Source: Bradyrhizobium sp. MOS003 | GTDB taxonomy: Bacteria > Pseudomonadota > Alphaproteobacteria > Rhizobiales > Xanthobacteraceae | Length of the DNA stretch: 64,000 bases | Direction: 5' to 3' | NCBI RefSeq assembly: GCF_003020125.1 | Contig: NZ_PYFW01000003.1 | Location: forward strand, 124,001-188,000 | Shown here: piece by piece, positions 52,182 to 59,839 of the stretch | How positions within the stretch are numbered: position 1 is the stretch's first letter | Layout: the number at the start of each line of letters is the position of its first letter | Made by a program: the position numbers and the translations under genes | Notes under the pieces: model-generated | The model's database searches: none | What the model was told of the DNA's origin: nothing | The model's input: the letters and a program-made list of their open reading frames with translations, nothing else

Positions 52182-52955
52182 TCAGAACAGGCCCGGGATC
52201 AACATCGCGACCTTCTCCCTGTAGTGCCGGTACTGATCTCCGAACAGGGTGATCAGGTCGCGCTCCTCCAGCCAGATGCCTACGAAGATGTAGGCCGTGG
52301 TCACCGTCGCGAACAGCATGTGCCCCAACGTCATGGTGGGCGTGGACCAGAATGCGATGATGAAGCCGAGATAGATGGGGTGCCGGATCAGACGGTAGAG
52401 GCCCGGCGTCCTGAACTTCATCGGCTCAGTGAGCCGGCCCGCAAAGTGGCTGACGACTTGGGTCAGTCCGAACAATTCGAAATGGCTGATCAGGAACGTG
52501 CTGTATAGCACGATGAGCCAGCCGGCGAAGCTGCCCGCGACCGCGGCGTAAGCTGCCATCGGCGTGTCGATCTCCCAGACGATCGACGTGATCGGCCGCC
52601 ACTGCCAGAACAGCAGGATCAGGCTCAGGCTTGCCAGCAGCACATAGGTGCTTCGCTCGAGCGCGGGCGAGGCGAAGACGGCGAACAGCTTCTTGAACCC
52701 CTGGCGCGCCATGCCGCTGTGCTGGATGGCGAAGAGTGACATCAGCGCGAGGTCGATCATGAGAGCCTGTCCGGTCGAGCCTGTCGCGCCGCTGTTGATC
52801 GTCTTGGGCACGACGAGCTGTGCAATGAAGCCGACGGCGTACAGAAAAGTCCCGAAGAAGATGAGATAAGCGAGCACGCCGTAGCCGAGCACGAAGCTTC
52901 GTGCCGCCAGCGAGCTTGCGGTCTGAGCAGGTCCGTTATGCAGGGTGATGGACAT
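52182..52955 (-). CDS. mddA: methanethiol S-methyltransferase
   Basis: 257 residues, about five membrane helices; an integral-membrane SAM-dependent enzyme related to isoprenylcysteine methyltransferases. It converts methanethiol to dimethyl sulphide. MddA-like features are the N-terminal AYLIFFGTFLYAVGF, VPKTINSG, FAIQHSGMARQGFK, and the C-terminal SAM-site motif GLYRLIRHPIYLGFI with WLEERDL. Bradyrhizobium is known to carry mddA genes. It lies last in a leftward run with two small genes and a DUF4242 gene, so it may be regulated with them. Other NnrU/ICMT-like methyltransferases are the main alternative. Confidence 0.8.
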   Translation of the reverse strand: MSITLHNGPAQTASSLAARSFVLGYGVLAYLIFFGTFLYAVGFIAQLVVPKTINSGATGSTGQALMIDLALMSLFAIQHSGMARQGFKKLFAVFASPALERSTYVLLASLSLILLFWQWRPITSIVWEIDTPMAAYAAVAGSFAGWLIVLYSTFLISHFELFGLTQVVSHFAGRLTEPMKFRTPGLYRLIRHPIYLGFIIAFWSTPTMTLGHMLFATVTTAYIFVGIWLEERDLITLFGDQYRHYREKVAMLIPGLF

Positions 52956-53023
52956 GATGGAGTTTCCAGTTTCGTGGTTGGGATTGAAATGGCTGAGTCA
53001 GTGGCGTGCCACTGTTGCCTTCG

Positions 53024-53269
53024 TCACATTGCGAGGGCTGTCGGGGCCTTGCATCTGCCAGGGCTCTTCTGGACGGTTGCACCGCCCGCTGGTTCGCGCC
53101 GATGGTCGTCGGACGTCGTTGCGGCCGAAGCCAGAACCAGCGACATCGTGACGGCGGCAATTATCCCGAGCGCCAGCGCTGCGGTTTTGGACTTGAAATT
53201 TCCGAGCTCGGACATCTTGGGTCCGGAGGTCCCGGCTTCGGACGAGTCGGATTGGATGAAAAAATTCAT
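53024..53269 (-). CDS. small single-helix membrane protein, unrecognised
   Basis: 81 residues from an ATG with GAGGAAAT upstream at good spacing. One hydrophobic helix lies at about residues 29-50 (TAALALGIIAAVTMSLVLAS) between a polar N-terminus and a basic, Ala-rich tail. It begins 2 bp after the previous small gene, so the two are almost certainly cotranscribed and probably coupled. I know of no family for it. Confidence 0.55.
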   Translation of the reverse strand: MNFFIQSDSSEAGTSGPKMSELGNFKSKTAALALGIIAAVTMSLVLASAATTSDDHRREPAGGATVQKSPGRCKAPTALAM

Positions 53270-53271
53270 GA

Positions 53272-53514
53272 CTATTTCCTCGAATTGAAATCGTTGCGCG
53301 GAATGCAAATTTTCTGCAGCTTGTCTCGAGCCGTGCTGTCGCCGCCGGCCGTGGTGCTGCTGCAGCCCTTCGCGAACTGCATTGCGGCTTTCTCGCGGTT
53401 CGCCAGCATGCTGGCGACAGACTGATTGATGAGCCGACGAAGCCGCAGCAGGACGGCGGCGAGATATCGCTGCGAGGGGCTCAGTGCGAGCGGCGCCTGA
53501 GACTGAATGGACAT
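53272..53514 (-). CDS. small basic protein, unrecognised
   Basis: 80 residues from an ATG with AAGGATCAGG upstream. Residues 14-50 look amphipathic-helical and basic (YLAAVLLRLRRLINQSVASM). It contains two cysteines (GCSS and KICIPR). No signal peptide or known domain. It lies between the DUF4242 gene (53 bp upstream) and the membrane protein (2 bp downstream). Confidence 0.5.
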   Translation of the reverse strand: MSIQSQAPLALSPSQRYLAAVLLRLRRLINQSVASMLANREKAAMQFAKGCSSTTAGGDSTARDKLQKICIPRNDFNSRK

Positions 53515-53567
53515 CTCCTGATCCTTTCTCAGAGGTTGGTGTCGAGGCCGCCGCGCGCGCTGATCTG

Positions 53568-53873
53568 CTATTCGGCCGCGGCCGTCTGTGGGGTGGGATC
53601 GCTGCGAACGACCACCGTGGTCGCGACCTTGTAGAATTCCTCACCCGGCATGCCGACACGCCGTGCATGCTCGCGGATCGAGTCTCCGTCGCGCGCTTCA
53701 TAGATGCAGAAGGTGCCGATGCGGCCGTCCGCCTCATGGACGACATAGCTGCGGATCCAGCGAACGCGGTCGGACATCTGCTCGTTGCCGATCTGCGCTG
53801 ACTTTGCGCCGGCGGTTTCCAGTTCGCTCAGGTTTGCCCAGGCGCTTGGGCGGCGAATGACATAGAGTTCCAT
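53568..53873 (-). CDS. DUF4242-domain protein
   Basis: 101 residues. The fold is a ferredoxin-like alpha-beta domain: VRWIRSYVVHEADGRIGTFCIYEA followed by GDSIREHARRVGMPGEEFYKV, matching the DUF4242 pattern, a small cytoplasmic family of unknown activity that is sometimes described as nickel-responsive. It appears to be the first gene of a leftward unit ending in mddA, and is divergent from the winged-helix regulator at 54032, with the direct repeats 53964-54003 between them. Confidence 0.82.
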   Translation of the reverse strand: MELYVIRRPSAWANLSELETAGAKSAQIGNEQMSDRVRWIRSYVVHEADGRIGTFCIYEARDGDSIREHARRVGMPGEEFYKVATTVVVRSDPTPQTAAAE

Positions 53874-53963
53874 AAGGCGTCTCCTCCGGGTTGATGCTGC
53901 GGCGCGTCGGTCGGTCGTGACCGAAGGCCGTGAGGAGCTATAGGCGCCGCCGGCGCTGATCGT

Positions 53964-54003
53964 CCTGACCGGCGCCTGATCATTGCCTGATCCTTGCCTG
54001 AAC
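53964..54003. promoter_or_regulatory. four 7-bp direct repeats at an 11-bp period (PhoB-box-like operator)
   Basis: CCTGACC (53964), CCTGATC (53975), CCTGATC (53986) and CCTGAAC (53997) are each exactly 11 bp apart. The array ends 28 bp before the ATG of the winged-helix regulator. OmpR/PhoB-type winged helices bind 7-bp direct repeats with this 11-bp spacing, so it is a strong candidate binding site for that regulator, controlling itself and the divergent DUF4242-mddA unit. Confidence 0.65.
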
Positions 54004-54031
54004 CTTTTTCGTTTCTCGTGGACATAACGAC

Positions 54032-55825
54032 ATGACCCTCAGGTTTGGACCCTTCGAGCTCGACGAAGCGGGCCGCGCGCTTCTGCACGCGCAGCGGGAA
54101 GTCTCGTTGCAGCCGCGTGTCTTCGATCTGTTGGTCTATCTGACGCGCAACCGGGACCGGGTCGTCACCAAGGAAGAACTGCTCGATACCCTCTGGCCTG
54201 ATGTAACCGTCACCGATAATTCCCTGCAGCGGGCCGTGAGCATGCTGCGCGGGGTGCTGCGCAAGGGCGGCCTGGATGGCGCCATTCGGAACATGCCGGG
54301 CAGGGGGTATCGCTTCTGTCTCGACGGCGTATCAGAGCTGAAGGTTGCCGCTCTTGGTACGACTGACGCGCAAGCCTCGGACGTGCTGGCGCAAGCGCAA
54401 CGCGCCGTTGCCGCGCAAGCCTGGAGCGAAGCTGCAGTGCTGTTCGAGGCGGCCGATAACGCCGGGCCGCTCGACGGCGCCGACCTGCACCATTGGGCGC
54501 TGGCTTTGCAATGCACGGGCAAGGCCGATGCAGCCATTCCGCCTCTGGCTCGCGCAGTTGCCGCCCATACCAGGACCGGCAATGTGCCGGCGGCCGTCGT
54601 CGACGCCGTCACCCTTTCGGGCTTGCATTTCGAGCGCGGCCAGGCGGCGATCGCCAAGGGCTGGCTGGCGCGGGCGGAGGATTGGGCCTCCGAGATCGAG
54701 GATCCCGCCACCACGGCGCTCACTCTGTGGATGAGGTCGAAGGTCGCGGCGTTCGACGGCGAGCCTGAACAGGCGCTTTCGCTTGCCGATATCGCCTACA
54801 GCATGGTCCGGCACAAGGATGCTGTTGGCATCGAAGCACTGAGCCTTGCTCATCGCGGGTTCTACCGGCTGTGTCTGGGCGATACACGAGCCGGCCAGGC
54901 GGATCAGGACCTTGCCGCTGCGATGGCGCTCTCCAGCGGCGATATCGATCCGATCATCGGAGGCATCCTCTACTGCAACATCCTGTGGGCGGCGCGGATG
55001 TTTGGAGATTGGGCGAGAGCCGATCAGTGGACGCTGGGCTACCAGAAATATTGCACCGAGAGCGGCATGGAATTGACCGGTTCGTGCCAGCTCCATCGGT
55101 CCGAAGTTCTCGGCGTCAGGGGCTCGCTTGGTGAAGCCTTGTCGCGCATTCAGGATTCGCTGGCACGGCTGACAGGCGACGCACCATGGGCGATCGGCGA
55201 TGCCAATCGCGTGCTGGCCGACATCCACGCTGCGATCGGCAATGACGACGCCGCGCTCGAAGCCTATGACAAGGCCTACGCCTTCGGCTGGTGCCCGGAG
55301 CCCGGCCGCGCCATGCTTTTGCTTGAACGTGGTGAGGCTGAAGCGGCGTACGCCAGTCTCGAACGTAGCTTGATCGGCAAAACCTGGTGGACCCTCCAGC
55401 GGCGAGGCATATTGTTCGCGCATCTGGCGCTCGCCGCCGCGCATACGGGCCGCCATGAGCAGGCCCTGGAGCTGATCGAAGAGCTTTCCGGAAGTCCCGA
55501 CCGATGGCCGATGCCCTCGATCCGGGCATTGACGAACGAAGCGCAATCGGTTCTCGCCGATGCGCGCGACAATTACGAGTCGACACTGCGGCATCTGCAC
55601 CTGGCCAGACAGTTGTGGTCGAGCATCGACGGGCGGGTCCAGGCCGTCAGGCTGAGACTTCGTATCGCGAAGCTGCAACTCGCGCATGATGACGTTCGGG
55701 GCGCATCAGCGGAGATTCACGCAGCCGAGCTCGCGGCTGGCGAGCTAGGCTCGCGGAAATTCCAGGCCGAGTGTTCGGCTCTGCGACGCGAGGCCGACAC
55801 GCGCGCGACGGGACGTGCTGCCTAG
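54032..55825 (+). CDS. PhoB/CadC-type winged-helix regulator with TPR-like domain
   Basis: 597 residues. Residues 1-95 form an OmpR/PhoB-type DNA-binding winged helix (FGPFELDEAGRALL, LLVYLTRNRDRVVTKEELLDTLWP, NMPGRGYRF). There is no receiver domain. The rest is a long all-helical, TPR-like region (repeats such as AQAWSEAAVLFEAADNAGPL and NRVLADIHAAIGNDDAALEAY), likely a protein or ligand sensor in the cytoplasm. No membrane helix is seen, unlike CadC. Phased direct repeats lie immediately upstream. It is divergent from the DUF4242-mddA unit. Confidence 0.85.
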   Translation: MTLRFGPFELDEAGRALLHAQREVSLQPRVFDLLVYLTRNRDRVVTKEELLDTLWPDVTVTDNSLQRAVSMLRGVLRKGGLDGAIRNMPGRGYRFCLDGVSELKVAALGTTDAQASDVLAQAQRAVAAQAWSEAAVLFEAADNAGPLDGADLHHWALALQCTGKADAAIPPLARAVAAHTRTGNVPAAVVDAVTLSGLHFERGQAAIAKGWLARAEDWASEIEDPATTALTLWMRSKVAAFDGEPEQALSLADIAYSMVRHKDAVGIEALSLAHRGFYRLCLGDTRAGQADQDLAAAMALSSGDIDPIIGGILYCNILWAARMFGDWARADQWTLGYQKYCTESGMELTGSCQLHRSEVLGVRGSLGEALSRIQDSLARLTGDAPWAIGDANRVLADIHAAIGNDDAALEAYDKAYAFGWCPEPGRAMLLLERGEAEAAYASLERSLIGKTWWTLQRRGILFAHLALAAAHTGRHEQALELIEELSGSPDRWPMPSIRALTNEAQSVLADARDNYESTLRHLHLARQLWSSIDGRVQAVRLRLRIAKLQLAHDDVRGASAEIHAAELAAGELGSRKFQAECSALRREADTRATGRAA

Positions 55826-55914
55826 CGGGCCGTCCGTGATGGGTGTCACGAGGTCGATGGCGGCGGCAGCGTTCAGGCAGCGCCCGGCTGCTCGGCAGCC
55901 AGCACGTGGCGATG

Positions 55915-55992
55915 GCCATGATCGACGCCTTTGCTGCGGCCAGCCCAAAAAGACCTGCGCCGATTATGGCGATGCGCGTCGATCGGGGACTG
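55915..55992 (-). pseudogene. possible remnant of a flavoprotein/Rossmann start
   Basis: On the minus strand one frame reads RIAIIGAGLFGLAAAKAS, a classic GxGxxG dinucleotide-binding start as in FAD-dependent monooxygenases. It then passes into unlike sequence, with no start codon or continuing domain in any frame. It lies in the 233-bp gap between the regulator and the outer-membrane protein. It may be a decayed gene fragment or chance. Confidence 0.25.
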
Positions 55993-56058
55993 CTGAAGGT
56001 ACTGAACGATCTTCAGCGCCCCTCGCTGCCTCGCGTGAGTCCACACGTGCTGCCCGCA

Positions 56059-57027
56059 TCAAAAATGCAAATTGAGCCGTAGCAAAGCCTGATGGCGTTC
56101 GAATTGATCGAGGTTGAGGCTGCGGTGGTCGCCGATCGCGCGACCTGCGACCTGCATCTGCCAGGTGCCGGAGATGCCGATCTCCTTTGAGGTGGCGTAG
56201 GAGAAGGTGGGGCCCGCGAACACCGCATCACCGACAAAGCGGTCGAGGCCGGCGCCGTCATAGGCCCGCGCGTAGCGCACGCCGAGGCCGAGCACGAGCT
56301 CGGGCCGGACTGCGTACGACATCGCTGCCTGGAGCTGCATCTCGGAATCGTGGCGCCACAGATTGGTCGCGATCTCGCGTGTTACGCCAGTCGCGTACCA
56401 GACGTTGAAAGCTGCAAACAGCCTGTCCTTGACCAGCTCGCGATCGAACAGCGCGGCAAACTCTCCGCCATATTGCTCGATATGCATGCCGCTGCCGTCG
56501 TCGATCCGGCCCCAGCCCGGCTGCGCATGGAGCGTCAGCCCAAAGGGCGCGACGGCGCGATCGACCAGCTTGTAACGCAGTTCGAGCGCTGCACCGCTGA
56601 AGGCGACGTCCCGATGATCGGCCATCCCCGGGATGCCATTGATGTGCTGTCCGCTCAGCGCGAATCCTGGTGCGATCCGGAAATTGTCCGACAGCGTGAA
56701 CTTGGCCTGGTTGAGACCGGCCCAGGCTGCGTAGGTGCCGGAGCGCTTACCGAACGCGCCGACGTTCTCGAACTCCACCTCGATTTCGCCCGGCTTGCCG
56801 ATATCGGAACCCATGCTGAAGCCAAAGATATGCTCGGTGTCGATCTCCGCGTGAGCTGAGCGGAGGCCATGCGCCGGCTTGGAGATGCCGGAACTCAACG
56901 AGGCGCGGGACTCGGTATATGGGCGGCTCGATGTGTCACCGGCGAAGGCCGAGATGCAGCTCGCCGATAGACCAGCCACGATGATTGCCGCCGCTGCGAG
57001 GTGGGCGCAGGTCCATATTCCTGGCAC
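56059..57027 (-). CDS. outer-membrane beta-barrel-like protein
   Basis: 322 residues. A signal peptide (residues 1-30, ending ISAFAG) is followed by a sequence of alternating hydrophobic and polar stretches ending ALLRLNLHF, the terminal Phe typical of outer-membrane barrels. Segments such as AALELRYKLVDRAVAPFGLTL and LVLGLGVRYARAYDGAGLDRF fit amphipathic strands. It resembles the generic transporter/porin-like outer-membrane proteins of alphaproteobacteria. Function unknown; it stands alone on its strand. Confidence 0.7.
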   Translation of the reverse strand: MPGIWTCAHLAAAAIIVAGLSASCISAFAGDTSSRPYTESRASLSSGISKPAHGLRSAHAEIDTEHIFGFSMGSDIGKPGEIEVEFENVGAFGKRSGTYAAWAGLNQAKFTLSDNFRIAPGFALSGQHINGIPGMADHRDVAFSGAALELRYKLVDRAVAPFGLTLHAQPGWGRIDDGSGMHIEQYGGEFAALFDRELVKDRLFAAFNVWYATGVTREIATNLWRHDSEMQLQAAMSYAVRPELVLGLGVRYARAYDGAGLDRFVGDAVFAGPTFSYATSKEIGISGTWQMQVAGRAIGDHRSLNLDQFERHQALLRLNLHF

Positions 57028-57197
57028 GAACGAACATCGCCTCCATGCAAATGCAAGTCACTCGCAGAACGTTCCCATGGAATGCTTGGGAGTACAATTG
57101 TTGCGAATGGTTCTTAGTTGCGTTCAAATGTCGCAGCGGTTCAGCAGGGATCATGCAGTTGTCAGGGACGGGGGGCATGTCGCTCCGCCGGGGCGGC

Positions 57198-57896
57198 CTA
57201 GCGGACTCGAGGGTAATCCGCCTCGTCCCCGCCAATCCGAGCCAGGTAATCCGACTTGCTGAACTGCATGTGATCCACACACAGTTGCGCCAGCGCCCAG
57301 CTGTCGCGGCCTCTTAACAGCTCGATCATCAACTCGTGCTGGCGCCGCGACTGCGCCAACCCTTCGCGGTCGGCGAGGTTTTTCGCGCGCATCGGCAGCG
57401 TCAGGTTCATATAGTCCTGGAGCGAGCCGACCAGGTAGGGATTGCCGCAGGCGGAGAACAGCGCGAGGTGGAATGCGTCGTTGGCTTCGTGGATGCCGCG
57501 CAGATCCTGCGCATCGGCCCGGGCGCAATATTGCCGTTGCAGCGCGGTGAGTTCGTCGATCAGGCCCCGCGGTGCGGGCAGGGGGATCATCAGCGCGGCC
57601 TGCCGGGTCAGCATCTCCCTGACCTCGTAGATCTGCCGGACCTCCTCGGCAGAATAGAACCGCACGGTGGCGCCGACGTTCTTCTCGCGGCGGACGATGC
57701 CGCGCCGCTCCGCGTCCACCAGCGCCTGCCGCACGAAGTGCCGGGAGGTGCCGTAACGCGACATCAGCGCGTCTTCAGTCAGGCGCGCGCCAGGCGGCAG
57801 GCGGCCGAAGATGATGTCCTCCTCGAGCCGCGCGACGACGTTATCCGGGTCGTCGCGCCCGATAGCCATGCTGTCTGCGGTGCGAGCGTCGGACAT
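57198..57896 (-). CDS. GntR-family regulator (FadR/FCD type)
   Basis: 232 residues. The winged helix is at residues 15-80 (EDIIFGRLPPGARLTEDALMSRYGTSRHFVRQALVDAERRG), followed by the all-helical FCD ligand domain (YEVREMLTRQAALM, ANDAFHLALFSACGNPYL, HELMIELLRG) with Asp/His positions suited to metal and carboxylate binding. It is divergent from the IlvD/Edd dehydratase gene, and a perfect inverted repeat overlaps both promoters. It probably represses sugar-acid use until the inducer is present. Confidence 0.9.
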   Translation of the reverse strand: MSDARTADSMAIGRDDPDNVVARLEEDIIFGRLPPGARLTEDALMSRYGTSRHFVRQALVDAERRGIVRREKNVGATVRFYSAEEVRQIYEVREMLTRQAALMIPLPAPRGLIDELTALQRQYCARADAQDLRGIHEANDAFHLALFSACGNPYLVGSLQDYMNLTLPMRAKNLADREGLAQSRRQHELMIELLRGRDSWALAQLCVDHMQFSKSDYLARIGGDEADYPRVR

Positions 57897-57948
57897 CCTT
57901 TAGCCTCCGGCTTCGGCCCGTCCGTTCTGTGGAGCAGGGAAGGTGCAG

Positions 57949-58022
57949 ATTGTCAATAATCTGCGTCACGACCGGCACAATAGGCAGGCGGCCGCACAAA
58001 ATGGACCATTTTTATTGACAAT
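57949..58022. promoter_or_regulatory. paired operator/-35 inverted repeat between GntR and dehydratase genes
   Basis: ATTGTCAATAA (57949-57959) and TTATTGACAAT (58012-58022) are perfect inverted copies with 52 bp between. Each contains TTGACA reading outward toward its own gene, so each copy can serve as the -35 box of one of the two divergent promoters. A GntR dimer bound to both would block both, consistent with autoregulated repression. Confidence 0.6.
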
Positions 58023-58064
58023 CGAGAGGCAGGCTATACCACAATAGCTGGATTATGGAGTGGC

Positions 58065-59783
58065 ATGATGACGAGTGGGTTGCGCAAGGGTCTGACCAGC
58101 TACGGCGATGCCGGCTTCTCGCTGTTCCTGCGCAAGGCGTTCATCAAGGCCATGGGCTATTCCGACGACGCGCTGGAGCGCCCGATCGTCGGCATCACCA
58201 ACACCTATAGCGATTACAATCCCTGCCACGGCAACGTCCCGCAGATCATCGAAGCCGCCAAACGCGGCGTGATGCTCTCCGGCGCGATGCCGTTCGTGTT
58301 TCCGACCATCTCCATCGCCGAGAGCTTTGCGCATCCGACCTCGATGTATCTGCGCAATTTGATGGCGATGGACACCGAGGAGATGATCCGGGCCCAGCCG
58401 ATGGATTCGGTGATCGTGATCGGCGGCTGCGACAAGACCTTGCCGGCGCAGGTGATGGCCGCGATCAGCGCCGATTTGCCGACCGTCGTTATTCCCGTCG
58501 GCCCCATGGTGGTCGGCCATCACAAGGGCGAAGTGCTGGGCGCCTGCACCGATTGCCGCCGTCTCTGGGGCAAGTATCGCGCCGGCGAAATCGACGATGT
58601 CGAAATCGAAGCGGTGAACGGCCGCCTCGCGCCATCGGTCGGCACCTGCATGGTGATGGGCACGGCCTCCACCATGGCCTGCATGATCGAAGCCATGGGC
58701 CTGTCGCTGCCGATGAGCGCAACGATCCCGGCGCCGCATGCCGAACGTTTCCGTTTGGCGGAGGCAAGCGGCAGGGTTGCCGCCGCAATGGCAAAGGCCA
58801 AGGGGCCGAAGCCGAGCGAGATTTTGACGCCTGCGTCCTTCAAGAACGCTCAGGTCGTGCTCCAGGCGATCGGCGGCTCCACCAACGGCCTGATCCATCT
58901 GACCGCGATGGCACATCGCTCGCCGCATCGGCTCGACCTCGAAGTGTTCGACCAGATCGGCCGCGAGGTACCGGTGCTGGTCGATCTCAAGCCGTCGGGC
59001 GAGCACTATATGGAGCACTTCCATCACGCCGGCGGCGTGCCGAAGCTGCTGGCGCAGCTCGGCGATCTCGTCGATCTCGACGCCAAGACCATTTCAGGCC
59101 AGACGCTGCGGGATGTCGTCGCCAATGCGGAAGACGTGCCCGGCCAGGACGCGATCCGTCCGCGCGACAATCCTATCAAGAAGGAGGGCGGTCTCGCCGT
59201 CCTGCACGGGAATCTCGCGCCGCGCGGCGCGGTCATCAAGCAATCGGCCGCGAGCCCCAAATTGCTGAAGCATACCGGGCGGGCCGTCGTGTTCGAATCC
59301 GTCGAGGACATGACCTTGCGGGTCGACGATCCCGAGCTCGACGTGAACTCCGACGACGTGCTGGTGCTGCGCAATGCCGGCCCCAAGGGCGCGCCGGGCA
59401 TGCCGGAGGCCGGCTACCTGCCGATCCCGAAGAAGCTCGCGCGCGGCGGCACCAAGGATATGGTGCGCATTTCGGATGCACGCATGAGCGGCACCGCGTT
59501 CGGCACCATCGTGCTGCACATCACGCCGGAATCCGCGGTTGGCGGGCCGCTCGCGCTGGTGCAGAACGGCGACATGATCAGCCTGGATGTGGCCAGGCGC
59601 AGCATCGAACTGCTGGTCGATGCGGCCGAGCTGGAGCGCCGGCGTGCCGCCTTGAAGCCGGCGGCTACGCCCGATGAAGCACGGCGAGGCTACGCCTGGC
59701 TGTTCAACGAGACCATCATGCAGGCCGACGAGGGCTGCGACTTCGACTTCATGCAGAGGACTGGGAAGACAGAGACGAGCTGA
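58065..59783 (+). CDS. IlvD/Edd-family dehydratase (sugar-acid or dihydroxy-acid dehydratase)
   Basis: 572 residues, the length of the family. It removes water from a 2,3-dihydroxy acid using an iron-sulphur cluster. The three cluster cysteines can be read at 54 (YNPCHG), 122 (GGCDKT) and 195 (GTCMVMG). AIGGSTNGLIHLTAMA and ARMSGTAFGTIVLHITPE are family segments. The GntR regulator and TRAP importer around it point to an imported aldonic acid such as arabinonate or xylonate rather than valine synthesis. ATG 58065 or 58068 may start it; GGAG fits the second slightly better. Confidence 0.88.
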   Translation: MMTSGLRKGLTSYGDAGFSLFLRKAFIKAMGYSDDALERPIVGITNTYSDYNPCHGNVPQIIEAAKRGVMLSGAMPFVFPTISIAESFAHPTSMYLRNLMAMDTEEMIRAQPMDSVIVIGGCDKTLPAQVMAAISADLPTVVIPVGPMVVGHHKGEVLGACTDCRRLWGKYRAGEIDDVEIEAVNGRLAPSVGTCMVMGTASTMACMIEAMGLSLPMSATIPAPHAERFRLAEASGRVAAAMAKAKGPKPSEILTPASFKNAQVVLQAIGGSTNGLIHLTAMAHRSPHRLDLEVFDQIGREVPVLVDLKPSGEHYMEHFHHAGGVPKLLAQLGDLVDLDAKTISGQTLRDVVANAEDVPGQDAIRPRDNPIKKEGGLAVLHGNLAPRGAVIKQSAASPKLLKHTGRAVVFESVEDMTLRVDDPELDVNSDDVLVLRNAGPKGAPGMPEAGYLPIPKKLARGGTKDMVRISDARMSGTAFGTIVLHITPESAVGGPLALVQNGDMISLDVARRSIELLVDAAELERRRAALKPAATPDEARRGYAWLFNETIMQADEGCDFDFMQRTGKTETS

Positions 59784-59839
59784 CCTAACGACAAACGCCC
59801 AGACCGCACAAGCGGCGGGCGACAACACAGGGGGAAACG

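Noticed and set aside
58035..58040. TATACC as the -10 box of the dehydratase promoter
   Set aside because: Its spacing from TTGACA at 58015 is only 14 bp, too short for a normal sigma-70 promoter; the true -10 is left open.
59285..59300. GTTCGAATCC-like string resembling a tRNA T-loop
   Set aside because: It lies inside the dehydratase coding sequence and no cloverleaf arms surround it.
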